The translations under genes and the position numbers were made by a program. This document shows, one piece after another, positions 1 through 13,300 of a stretch of 64,000 nt of DNA. The notes below the pieces were generated by a model that made no database searches, was not told the origin of the DNA, and saw only the letters and a program-made list of their open reading frames with translations. Numbering within the stretch: the first letter of the stretch is position 1; the number at the start of each line of letters is the position of its first letter. The stretch is from Pachyseris speciosa (Eukaryota > Cnidaria > Anthozoa > Scleractinia > Pachyseridae), in contig JAEMWC010000238.1 in the NCBI GenBank assembly GCA_016490735.1, positions 946,833 to 1,010,832 of the forward strand, written 5' to 3'.

Positions 1-3000
1 GAAAACTTGTAAGAGCCTGTTGAGTCTTGGTGGTTTTTACTACCTCTGATGACTACTACTTTTAGGAACGATGTGCTCCCCGACCAATCAATTCCTGATT
101 TCCGAGATTTTGACCATCAGTTTTAATCTTATTCTTAGAAAAGTTGTAAGAGAATGTTCAAAGTAGGTGGTTTTTTCTAGCTGTGATGAGTGCTACCTTG
201 CACATCGTGTGGAGCTCTTTGGCTATTGTGGAGATTTTGGCTATTGTTCATAATCACACTGTTTGAAAACTTGTAAGAGGATGTTCAAAGTAGGTGGTTT
301 TCACTAGCTGTAATGAGTACTACTTGTGCTCACGTTGTTGACCGCGTCTCATCATTTCCTAATTTCGGTGGGTTTGACTCTATGTCATAGTCTCACTCGT
401 TTGAAACTAATAAGAGATACTTTTAAGTAGGTGAATTTTACTAGCTATGTTGAGTACTACTTCTGCGCATGACGTGGAGCTCGTTCCATCAATTCCTGAT
501 TTCCGAAATTTTGACTCTGGGATTGAAAACTTCATGCAAAAACTTCATTGAAAACTTCATGCAAAACCTCGAAGACCATGTTCAAAATAGGTGGGTTTTA
601 CTAGCTGTTATGAATAATTGTCGTGCAGACGACTGGAGTGCGTCCCATCAATTCCTGATTTTCGACGTTTTGAGTTTCGGTAATAATCTCACTGTTTGAA
701 AACTTGTAAGAGCATGTTGAAAGTAGATGGTTTTTTCTAGCTGTGATGTGTGTTAGTTGTGCGCAAGATTTGAGGGGCGTACAATCAATTCCGGGTTCCC
801 GATATTTTGACTGTCGGTCATAATCTCACTCTTTAAAAACTTGCAAGATCACGTTAAACGTAGATGGTTTTTACAAGCTGTGATGAGTACACTTGTTCGC
901 ATAGTGTGGAGCGCTTCCCAGCAATTCCTGATTTAGCAGATTTTGATGCTCGGTGATAATATCACTCTTACAAATCTTTTAAGACGATGTCGAAAGTAGG
1001 TCTATTTTACTAGCTGTGATTAATGCTACCTGTGCGCATTGTGTAAGGCGCGTGACATCAATGCCTGATTCCGTGATTTTGACAGACGGTTAACTTATCA
1101 CGCTTTGAAAACTTGAACGGTCTTGTTGAATTTAGGTGGTTTTTACAAGCTGAGATGAATACAACTTGTGCAAACAATGTGAAGCACGACCAATCACGTT
1201 GCACGTTGTGGATTTCGTACCATCAATTCCTGATTACCGAAATTTTAGTCTCGGTTTTGATCTCACCCTTTGAAAAGTTGTAAGAGCATGTCGAAAGGAG
1301 GTGGTTTTTAACAGCTGTTAAGTTAACTACTTGTGCGCACGATGTGGAGCGTGTCCCATCATTTCCTGAATTCCTACATTTGGACCCTCGATCATAATCT
1401 CACTCTTTTAAAACTTGCAAGAGCATGTTGAAAGAAGATGGTTCTCTCCCAGCCGTTAAGACAACTACTAGTGCGGAGAATGTGGAGCGCGTCCCCTCAG
1501 TTCCTGATTTCCGAGATTTGGACTCTCGGTGATAATCTCACTCTTTGAAAACTTGGAAGAGCATGTTGAAATTAGGTGGTTTTCACTAGCTGTGATGCGT
1601 ACTACTTGTGTGCACGATGTGGAGCGGGTCCCATCGTTTTGATTTTATGTCAAAATCTCACTCTTTTGAAACTTGTAAGAGCATGTGGAAAGTAGGTGGT
1701 TTCTACTAGCCGTTAAGAGAACTACTTGTGCGCACGATGTGGAGCGCGTCCCATCATTTCCTCATTTCCGGGATTTGGACTATCCGTGATAACCTCACTA
1801 TTTAAAAACTTGCAAGAGCAAGTTGAAGGTAAGTGGATTTTACTTGCGCTGATCAGTGCAACGTGTCCGCACAGTATCAGGCGCGTGCCATCCATTCCTT
1901 ATTCCGAGATTTTGACTGACGGTCATATTTTCACGCTTTGAAAACTTGCAAGGTTTTGTTGAATTTAGGTCGATTATACTCGCTGAGATGAATACTACTT
2001 GTTCGAACAATGTGGAGCACGTAACATTAGGTCCTTAGTTGCGATGTTTTAACTCTCTATTTCTGATTTTCTAGATTTTGAGTTCCGGTAATAATCTCAC
2101 TCTTTGAGAACTTGTAAAAGCATGTTGATAATAGATGGTTTCTACTACGTGTGATGAGTACTACGTTGGCGAACGATGGGGAGCGCGTCCCGACACATGT
2201 TAATTTCCGAGATTTTGACTCTTTGTCACAATCTCACTGTTTTCAAACTTTTAAGAGCATGTTTAAAGTAGTAGTTTTTTACTAGCTGTAAAGAGTACTA
2301 CTGCTGCGTATGTTTTAAGGCGCGTACCATCGATTTATTATTTCCGAAATTTTGTTTCTCGGTCATAATCTCACTCTTTGGAAACATGGAAGAGCATGCT
2401 GAAAGTATAGGGTTTTACTAGCTTTGATAGGTACTACTTGTGCGCGCGGTGTGGAGAGCTTACCATCGATTCGTGATTTGCGAAATTTTGACTCTTAGTC
2501 ATAATCTCACTCTATGTAAAGCTGTAAGAGGACGTTGAAAGTAGGTGGTTCTTACTAGCTGTGATGAGTGCGACTTGTGCGTACGATGTGAGGCGTAACC
2601 CATCAACTCCTGATTTGCGAGATTTTCACTTTCCGTCAAAATGTAACTCTTTGAAAATTTGCGAGATCATGGTAAATGTTAGTGGTTTTTGCTACTTGTG
2701 ATGACTACTACTTTTTCGCACGATGTAAGTCGCGTCCCATCAATTCCTTTTTTCCGAGATTTGGACTGTCGGTCGTAATCTCACTCTCTGAAAACTTGGA
2801 ATATCATGTTGAAAGTAGGTGGTTTCTAACAACTGTGATGAATACTACTTGTGGCGCACGGTGTGGACCGCGTACCACCAATTCCTGATTTCCGAGATTC
2901 GCTTTTCATCTCACACTTTTTAACCTTTTAAGAGTAAGTTGAGAGCTGGTGATTTTTACTGGCTGTGATGAGTACTACTTGTGAGCTCGGTATATAGCGT

Positions 3001-6000
3001 CCCCAGCAATTCCTGAGTTCCGAGATTTAACTCTCGGTCAAAATCTCACTATTAGAAAACTTGTAAGATAGTAGGTGGTTTTTAAAAGCTGTGATGAATA
3101 CTTCTTGTGCGCGCGGTGTTGATCGAGTTGCATGAATTGCTGATCTTTGAGATTTTTACTCTCGCTCATGATCTCAACCTTAAAAACCTTGTAAGAGCAT
3201 TTTGAAATTAGGTGGTTTTTACTAGCTGTGATGATTATTACTTGTGCCCACGATGTGCATCGCGTCCATTAATTCCTGATTTGCGATATTCTGCCTCTCT
3301 GTCCTAATCCCACTCTCCGAAAAGTGGTAAAAGCATGTTGAAAGGAGCTGGTTATTACAAGCTGTGATGAATACTTCTTGTGCACACGGTGAGAAGCGCT
3401 TACCATTAATACCTGACTTGCGAGATTTTGACTCTACGTCATAATCTGACTGTTAGAAAACTTTTAAGATCGTGTTTAAAGCAGGTTACTTCTTACTAGC
3501 TATGATTAGTACTGCTTCAATTCCTGATTTGCTTAATTTTGACACTATGTCATAATCTCACTCTTTTCAAATGTAAGAGGTTTTTTGTAGCTGTGATTAG
3601 TTCTACTTGTGCGGATGGTCTGCAGCACGTGCCATCAATTCCTGATAACCGAAATTTTGACTCTCGGTCATAATCTCACTCTTTCAAAGCTTGTAAGAGG
3701 ATTTTTTACTAGCTGTTATGTGTGCTACTTGTGCGCAAGATTTGAGGGGAGGCCCATCAAATTCGGATTTGCGAAGTTTTGACTGTCGGTCATAATCTCA
3801 CTTTTTGAAAACTTTCAAGATTACGTTGAAAGTAGGTGGCTTTTACTAGCTGCACATGGTGTGGAGCGGGTCGCATTTCCGAGATTTTGACCATCAGTGA
3901 TAATATCACTCTTAGATATCTTGTAAGATCATGGTGGAGGTGGATTTTACTAGCTATGATTAGTGCTACCTGTGCGCACGGTTTGAGGCGTGTGCTATCC
4001 ATTGCTGATTCCGAGATTTTGACTGAAGGTCAACTTATCAAGCTTTGAAAACTTGCACGGTCTTGTTGAATTGCGGTGCTTTTTACGTGCTGAGATGAAT
4101 ACTACTTGAGCGAACAATGTGGAGATCGTCCAATCAAGTCCTTAGTTGGGAGGTTTTGACACTCGGGCATAATCTCATATTTTCAAAACTTGTAAGAGCA
4201 TGTTGAAAGTAGATGGGTGTTACTAGCTGTGAGGTGTGCTACTTGTGCGCACGATTTAAGCGGTGTGCAAGGAATTCCGGATTTCCGAGAGTTTCACTCT
4301 CGGTCATAATCTCACTTTTTGAAAATTGTAAGAACATGTTAAAAGTTGGTGGTCTTTACTAGCTGTTAAGAGTGCTACTTGTGCGCACGATGTCGAGCGC
4401 GTCCCATCATGACAATCTCACACATCGAATACTTGTAAGAACATGATGAAAGTAGGGGTTTCTACTAGCTGAGGAGAGTACTAATAATGCGCACGGTGAG
4501 GAGAGGTTAACATCTACTCCTGATTTCCGAGATTTTGACTTTCGGTGATAAAATCACTCTAACAAAACTTGTTGAAAGTCGGTGGATTTTACTACGTATG
4601 ATTAGTCCTACCTGTGCGCTCGGTGTGCAGCGCGTCCCATCTATTCCCGATATCCGAGATTTTGACTCTCGATCATAATCTCACTATTTAAAAGCTTGTA
4701 GCTGTGATGTGTGCTACTTGTGCGCACGATTTAAGGGGTGTCCATCACTTCCGGATTTCCGAGATTTTCACTGTCCGTCATAAGCTCACTCTTTGAAAAC
4801 TTGCAGGATCATGTTCAAGGTTGGTAATTTTTAATAGCTGTGATGAATACTAGTGGTGTGGATGATGTGGAGAGCGTCCCATCAACTGCTGATATTCCAC
4901 ATTTTGAGTTTCGGTAATAATCTCACTCTTAGAAATCTTGTAAGATCATGTTGCGAAATCTTGTAAGATCGTGTTGATTTTACTGCTGGGATTATTCCTA
5001 CCTGTGCGCACGGTATTAGGTGACGGTCATGTTATCACGCTTTCAAACCTTGCAAGATCTTGTTCAACTTAGGTGGTTTTTACAAGCTGCGATAAAATCA
5101 ACTTGTTCGAGCAATGTGGAGCGCCACGAATCAATTCCTGATTTTCCACGTTTTAATTTTCGGTAATAATCTCATTCTTTGAAAACCTGTAAGCGCATAT
5201 TGCAAGTAGGCGGTTTTTACTACCTGTGATGAGTAATACTTAAGCGCAACGTGTGGAGTGCGTGCAGTTAATTTTTGATTTCCGAGATTTTCACTCTATG
5301 TCATAATCTCACTCTCTTCAGACTTGTAAGATCATGTTGAAAGTGGGTGGATTTCACTAGCTGTGATTAGTCCTACCTGTGCGTACGGTGTGCAGCGCGT
5401 CCCATCCATTCCAGATATCCGAGATTTTGACTCTCGATCATAATCTCACTGTTTTAAAGCTTGTAGGAGGACGTTAAAAACAGCTGGTTTCTACTAGCTG
5501 TGATGTGTGCTACTTGTGCGCTCGATTTAAGGGGCGTCCCATCAATTCCGGATTTCCGAGATTTTCACTGTCCGTCATAATCTCACTCTTTGAAAACTTG
5601 CAAGATTATTTTCAAAGTAGGTGGTTTTTACTAGCTAGATGAATACTAGCGGTCTGGATGATGTGGAGAGCGTCCCTTCAACTCCTGATATTCGATATTT
5701 TGAGTTTCGGTAATAATGTCACTCTTAGAAAGCTTGTGAGATCATGTTGCGAAATCTTGTAAGATCGTGTTGATTTTACTGCCTGGGATTATTCCTACCT
5801 GAGCGCACGGTATTAGGTGACGGTCATGTTATCACGCTTTCAAACCTTGCAAGATCTTGTTCAACTTAGGTGGTTTTTACTAGCTCCGATCAATACTACT
5901 TGTGCGAACAATGTGGAGCGAGACCCATCAATTCCTTAGTTGCGAGGTTTGGACTCTCGGTCATAATCTCACTGGTTGAAAACTTGTAAGGGCATGTTGA

Positions 6001-9000
6001 TAGTAGGTGGTTTTCACTAGTGGTCTGGATGATGTGGAGAGCGTCCATTCAACTCCTGATATTCGATATTTTGAGTTTCGGTAATAATGTCACTCTTAGA
6101 AAGCTTGTAAGATCATGTTGCGAAATCTTGTAAGATCGTGTTGATTTTACTAGCTATGATTGCTCCTACCTGTGCGAAAGGTATGAGGTGACGGTCATGT
6201 TATCACGCTTTCAAAACTTGGAAGATCTTGTTGAATTTAGGTTGTTTTTACTAGCTCCGATCAATACTACTTGTGCGAACAATGTGGAGCGAGATTCATC
6301 AATTCCTTAGTTGCGAGTTTGGACTATCGGTCATAATCTCACTGCTTGAAAACTGGTAAGGGCATGTTGATAGTAGGTGGTTTTCACTAGCTGAGATGAT
6401 TTGTACGTAAGCGCACGAAGTGGCACGCTTACCATCAATTCCTGATCTCAGACATTTTGACTCTCACTCTTAATCTGACCTTTTGAAAACTTGTAAGAAC
6501 ATGTTGAAAGTTGGTTGTGTTTACTAGCTGTGGTGAGTACTACTTGTTTGCACGATGTGGAGAGCTTACAATCAATTCCAGATTTCCGAGATTTTGACAG
6601 TCGCTCATAATCTCACTGTTTTGAAAACTTGCAAGATCATGTTCCAAGTATGTGGTTTTTTACTAGCTGTGATGAATACTAGTCGTGCGGACGATGTGGA
6701 GCGCGTCCCATCAATTCCTGATTTCTTGAGATTTTTTCTTTCGGTAATAGTCTGTCTCTTTAAAACCTTGTAAGAGCATTTTGAAAGTAAGTGGTTTTTA
6801 CTAGCTGTGATGAATACTACTTGTGCGCAGGTGAGTGGTACTTGTGCACAGTATTTGAGGAGCGTGCCATCACTTCCGGATTTCCGAGATTTTGACTGTC
6901 GGTCATATTATCACGAATTGAAACTTGCAAAGTGTTGTTGAAGTTATGTGTTTTTACTGGCTGGCATGAATACTACTTGTGCGGACAATGTGGAGCACGT
7001 CCCATTAAGTTCTTGGTGTCGATGAGTGCTACTTGTGCACTCGGTCTTAATCTCACATTTTGAAAAGTTGTAAGAGCATGTGTAAAGTAGGTGGTTTTTA
7101 ATAGCTGTGATTAGTGCTACTTGTGCCCACGCTGTGGAACGCTTACCATTAACTCCGGATTTCAGAGATTTTGACTCTCGGTCATTATCCTACTTTTTGA
7201 AAACTTGTAAGAACATGTTGAAATTAGGTGGTTTTTACTAGCTGTGGTGAGTACTACTTTTGCTGAGAGCTGACTATCAATTTCTGACTTTTTCTGACAT
7301 CAATTTCTGAGATTTTGACTCTCGGTGATTATCTCACTCTTTGAAAACTATTAGGAGGATCTCGTAGGTACGTCGCTTATACTAGCTGTGATGAGTACTA
7401 CTTGTGGACACGATGTGGAGCACGTCCCATCCTTTTCTAATTTCGGACATTTTGACTGTCGGTCATAATCTCACTGTTTGAACACTTGAAAAATCACTTT
7501 CAAAGTGGGTGGTTTCTACTAGCTGTGATGTGTGCTACTTTTTAGCAATATTGGTCGAGCGGACGATATGAAGTGCTTCCCATTAATGTGTGGTTTTCGA
7601 CAGTTTGAGTCTCGGTGCTAATCTGGCCGTTTGAAAACTTGTAAGGTCATGTTAAAAGTTGCTGGTTTTTACAACCTGTGATGAGTACTACTTTTACCCA
7701 CGGCGTGGGGAGCTTACCATCGATTCCTAATTTGGGAGATTTTTATTCTCACTCATAACTTCACCCTTTGTAAGCCTGTAAGAGCATGTTGAAAGTACGT
7801 GGTTTGTACTAGCTGTGATGAGTGCGACTTGTGTGCACGATGTGATGCGCGATCCATCAATTCCTAGTTTCCGAGATTTTCACTTTGGGACATAATATAA
7901 CTCTTTGAATCATGGTAATGAGGAGTACTTTTTCAGACGATGTTGATCATAATCTCACTCTTTGAAAAGCTGCAAAATCATGTTCAACGCAGGTGAATTT
8001 TCGTAGCTGTCATTGATACTACTTGTGCGCACGATGTGGAGCGCGTCCCATCATTTCCTAATTTCCGAGATTTTTGAATCTCGGTCATAATGTCACCCTT
8101 TTCAAACCTTTAAGAGCACATGGAAAGTAGGTGCTTTTAACTAGCTTTTAAGAGTACTACTTGGGCGCACGGAGTGGATAGCTTATGATAAATTCCTGAA
8201 ATTTTTCTCTCGCTTTTGATCTGACCTTTCAATATTTGAAAGAGCACGTTGAAAGTAGGTGGTTTTTACTAGACGGGATGAATACTAGTCGTGCGGACGA
8301 TGTAGAGCGGATCCAATCAATTCCTGAGTTTTCGCTATTTTCAGTTTTGGTAATAATCTCACTCTTTGAAAACTTGTAATAGCATGTTGGAAGTAGGTTG
8401 TTTTTACTAGGTCGCACGGTGTGGTCCCATTAATTCCTGATTTACTAGAATTTGACTCTCGATCATAATGTTTACTGTTTGATAACTTGTTGAATTTCGT
8501 GTTGAAATTAAGCGGTTTTACTAGGTGTGATGAGTACCGATTGTGTGCACGGATTCCTGATTCCCGACTTTTTGACTCTCGGTCGTAATCTCACTCTTTG
8601 AAACTTGTACGAGAGTTTAACGTAAGTGCATTTTTCTACCTGTGATGAGTACTACTTTGAGCACGGTGTGGAGCGGTGACCACGAATTCCTGATTTACCA
8701 GATTTTGACTCTTAGTCTTGCAAGAAATTTATTTAAGTTAGGTGGTTTTACTAGCTGTGATGGGTCGTAGTTGTGCGCACGATCTGGAGCGGCGCACTAT
8801 TAAGTCCTGATTTCTAACATTTTGTCTGTCCGTCATAATATCACTCTTTGAGAACTTGCAACGTCATGTTGAAATTAGGTGGTTTTACTAGCTGTGGTAA
8901 ACACTACTTGGAGAAACAATGTGGAGCACGTCCATAAATACCTGATTTGCCAGATTTTAACTCTCGGCCATAATCTCACTCAAAAACTTGTAAGGCATGT

Positions 9001-10389
9001 TGAAATTAGGTTGTTTTACTAGCTGTGATGAACACTACTTAGTGAAACAATGTGGAGCACGTCCCATAAACACCTGATTTGCCACATTTTAACTCTCGGC
9101 ACAATCTCACTCAAAAAACTTGTAAGAGCATGTGGAAAGTAGTTGGTTTACTAGCTCTCATGAGATCTATTTGACCTCACGGTGAGGAGCGCGTACTATT
9201 AACTACTGATTTACGAGGTTTTGACTCTCGGTGAAAATCTCACTCTTTGAAAACTTGTAACACTATGTTAAAATTTAGTGGTTTTTACGAGCTGTGATGA
9301 ATACTACTTATACCTGCTTACCATGAATTTGTTATTTCCGCGGTTTTGACTATCGCTCATACTCTCACTGTTTCAACACGTCTAAGAGCAAGTTGAAAGT
9401 AGGTGGCTTTAAGTACCTGTGATGAGTACTTCTTGTGCTCACGCTGTGGAGGGTCCAATCAATTCCTGATTTCGGAGATTTCGAATCTCGATGACCAACT
9501 CTCTCTTTGAAAACTTGTAAGAGCATGTGTATCTAGGTGCTTTTTACTACCTGTGTTGAATACTTCTTCTGCGAACGATGTGCTCCCCGACAATTCCCAG
9601 TCATAATGTAATTCTTTGAAACCTTGTAAGAGAATCTTCAAGTAGGTGGTTTTTACAAGCTTTGATGAGTACTACTTCTTTACAGCGCATTCAATTTCGG
9701 AGTTCAGAGATTTTAATCTAACTCTTTGAAAGCTAGCAAGACCATGTTCAAAATAGGTAGTCTTCACTAGCTGTGATGAATACTAGCCGCCCACACGATG
9801 TGTAGCGCGTCCCATCAATTCCTGATTTTTAACGTTTTGAGTTTTTTTAATAATCTCACTCTTTGAAAACATGTAAGAACATGTTGATTGTAGATTGATT
9901 TTACTAGATGTGATGTTTCCACGATTTGAGGCCGTCCGATAACTTCCGGATTTCCGAGATTTTGACGATCGGTGATAATATCACTCTTAGAAAGCTTCTA
10001 AAATTATGTTAAAAGTCAGTGAATTCTAATAAGAGTCCTATCTGTGCGCACGGTAAGAGGTGCGTGCCATCCATTCCTGTTTCCGAGATTTGGACGTACG
10101 GTCATGTTACCACGCTTTCAAAACTTGCAAGGTCTTGTTGAATTTATGTGGTTTTTACTAGCTGAGATGAATACTACTTGTGCGAACAATGTGAAGCGAT
10201 ACTCATCAATTCCTTAGTTGCGAGGTTGTAAGAGCATGTTAAAAGTTGGTGAATTTTACTACCTGTCATGAGCTCTAGTGGTAGAACTAGCGTTTTTAGT
10301 AGCTGTAATGAGTACCTGTGTCGAGGAGGTCTAATCAATTCCTCATTTCCCAGATTTTCACTCTCAATGATAATCTCACTCTTTGAAAG
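1..10389 (+). repeat. 137-bp satellite array, higher-order repeat copy X1
   Basis: Head-to-tail monomers of about 137 bp fill this block. Each monomer shows, in order, a gaaaacttgtaagagcatg start, a gtaggtggtttttac box, agctgtgatgagtactac, a tgtgcgcac palindrome, a ccatcaattcctgatttcc box, the hairpin ccgaga-ttttgac-tctcgg, and a tcataatctcactcttt end. Monomers differ widely, including one-base indels. On a larger scale the block matches 10390-19960: position 1 pairs with about 10389, 1202 with 11802, 8257 with 17617, and 9165 with 18442. The offset of 8.5-10.6 kb shifts with gains and losses of whole monomers; X1 carries about five extra monomers near 2130-2860. I see no gene. Open frames of 60-76 codons here cross monomer joints and show no protein family. 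Confidence 0.93.
5646..6390 (+). repeat. Local tandem duplication of about 372 bp within the satellite
   Basis: The segment beginning with ggtctggatgatgtggagag near 5648 recurs near 6017. Both copies continue through the same monomer order: a monomer with a partly doubled start, one ending in a tcatgttatcacgctttc box, one with gaacaatgtggagcgaga, and one starting gggcatgttgatagtagg. The period of about 372 bp spans a little under three monomers. A more distant relative starts near 4853. The two copies are much closer to each other than to other monomers, so this is a recent local expansion. Confidence 0.8.
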
Positions 10390-13300
10390 CTTGTAAGAGC
10401 CTTTTCAATCTAGGTGATTTTACTACCTCTGATGACTACTACTTTTACCAACGATCTGCTTCCCGACCAACCAATTCCTGATTTCCGAGATTTTGACCAT
10501 CAGTTATAATCTTATTCTTGGAAAGTTGTAAGAGAATGTTCAAAGTAGGTGGTTTTTTCAAGCTGTGATGAGTACTACCTCTGCACAGGGTGTGGAGCGC
10601 TTACCATCAATCGTTGATTTGTGAGATTTTGGCTATTCTTCATAATCATACTGTTTTAAAACTTGTAAGAGTATGTTCAAAGAAGGTAGTTTTCAGTAGC
10701 TGGGATGTGTACTACTTGTGCACACGTTGTTGAGCGCTTCCCATCATTTCCTAATTTCGGTGGTTTTGACTCTGTGTCATAGTCTCACTCTTTTGAAACT
10801 AATAAGAGATATTTTTAAGTAGGTGGTTTTTGCTAGTTGTTAAGAGTACCACTTGCGCGCACGATGTGGAGCGCTTCCCATCATTTCCTGATTTCCGAGA
10901 TTTTGACTCTCGGTGATAAACTCACTTTTTGAAAACTTTTAAGAGCATGTTGAAAGTTGGTGTTTTTTACTAGCTATGTTGAGTACTACTTCTGCGCATA
11001 GTGTGGAGCTCGTCCCATCAATTCCTGATTTCCGAGATTTTCCCTTCGGTCATATTATCACGCTTTGAAAACTTCCAAGAGCTGTTAAAAATAGGTGGGT
11101 TTTACTAGCTGTTATGAATAGTTCTCGTGCAGACGATTTGGAGTGCGTCCCATCAATTCCTGATTTTCGACGTTTTGAGTTTCGGTAATAAGCATGAGCA
11201 TGTTGAAAGTAGATGGTTTTTTTCTAGCTGTGATGTGTGCTAGTTGTGCGCAAGATTTGAGGGGCGTACCATCATTCCGGATTTCCGAGATTTTGATTGT
11301 CGTCATAACCTCACTCTTTAAAACCTTGTAAGGTCACGTTAAACGTAGATGGTTTTTACCAGCTGTGATGAGTACTACTTGTTCGCATAGTGTGGAGCGC
11401 TTGCCATCAATTCCTGATTTACCAGATTTTTACGCTCAGTGATAATATCACTATCAGAAATCTTGTAAGATCATGTCGAAAGTAGGTGTATTTTACTAGC
11501 TGAGATTAGTGCTACCTCTGCGCACTGTGAGGCGCGTGCCATCAATTCCTGATTCCGTGATTTTGACAGACGGTCAACTTATCACGCTTTGAAATCTTGC
11601 ACGGTCTTTTTCAATTTAGGTGTTTTTACAAGCGGAGATGAATACAACTTGTACGAACAATGTGGAGCGCGACAAATGGATTCCTGATTTTCCACATTTT
11701 CTGTCTCGTTGCTAATCTCACTCTTTGAAAACTTGCAACATCATTTCGAAAGTAGCTGCCTTTTAATAGCTGTGATGGATACTATTTTTTTGCACGTTGT
11801 GGATTGTGTACCATCAATACCATCAATTCCTGATTACCTAATTTTACTCTCGGTTTTGATCTCACCCCTGTTGAAAGTGCTGGTCTTTACCGCTGTTAAG
11901 AGTACTACCTTTGCGCACGATGTGGAGCGTGTCCCATCATGTCCTGATTTCCGACATTTTGACTCTCGATCTAATCTCACTCTTTTGAAACTTGCAAGAG
12001 CATGTTGAAAGTAGGTGGTTTTCTACTAGCCGTTAAGAAAACTACTTGTGCGGAGGATGTGGAACGCGTCCTATCTCCTGATTTCCGAGATTTGGACTCT
12101 CGGTGATAATCTCACTCTTTGAAAACTTGCAAGAGCATGTTAAAAGTAGGGGTTCTTAGTAGCTGTGATGCGTACTACTTGTGTGCACGATGTGAAGCGG
12201 GTCCCATCGTTTTCATTCTATGTCAAAATCTCACTCTTTTGAAACTTCTAAGAGCATGTTGAAAGTAGGTGGTTTCTACTAGCCGTTAAGAGAACTACTT
12301 GTGCGCACGATGTGGAGCGCGTCCCATCATTTCTCATTCCGAGATTTGACTATCCATGATAATCTCACTATTTGAAATCTTGCAAGAGCATGTTGAAGGT
12401 AGGTGGATTTTACTAGCGCTGATTAGTGCTACGTGTGCGCACAGTATCCTGCGCGTGCCATCTATTCCTTATTCATAGATTTTGACAGACGGTCATATTA
12501 TCACGCCTTGAACACTTGCAAGGTCGTGTTGAATTGAGGTAATTTTTACTAGCCGAGATGAATACTACTGTTGCGAACAATGGGAGCACGTACCATAGGA
12601 CCTTAGTTGCGAGGTTTTGGCTCTCGGTCACAATCTCACATTTTGAAAACTTGCAAGGCATGTTAAAAGTCGGTTTTTTAACAACTGTGATGAATACTAC
12701 TTTTGGCGCACGGTGTGGACCGCGTACCACCAATTCCTGATTTCCGAGATTTTGACTCTCGCTCTTCATCTCACACTTTTAACCTTGTACGAGCAAGTTG
12801 AGAGCTGGTGATTTTTACTGGCTGTGATGAGTACTTCTTGAGAGCTCGGTATATAGCATGTCCCAGCAATTCCTGAGGTCCGAGAGTTTTACTCTCGGTC
12901 AAAATCTCACTATTAGAAAACTTGTAAGATAGTGTTGAAAGTAGGTGGTTTTTAAAAGCTGTGGTGAATACTTCTTGTGGGCGCGCTGTTGATCGGGTTC
13001 CATCCATTGTTGATTTTCGAGCTTTTATTCTCGCTCATGATCTCACTCTTTGAAAACCTTGTAAGAGCATTTTGAAAGTAGGTGGTGTTACTAGCTGTGA
13101 TGAATATTAGTTGTGCGCACGATGTGGATCGCTGCCATTAATTCCAGATTTGCGATATTTGCCTCTCTTTCCAAATCCCACTCTCTGAAAAGTGGTAAAA
13201 GCATGTTGAAGTAGCTGGTTGTTACATGCTGTGATGAGTACTACTTGTAAAGACGGGGAGAAGCCCTTACCCTCAATACCTGAATTGCGAGATTTTGACT

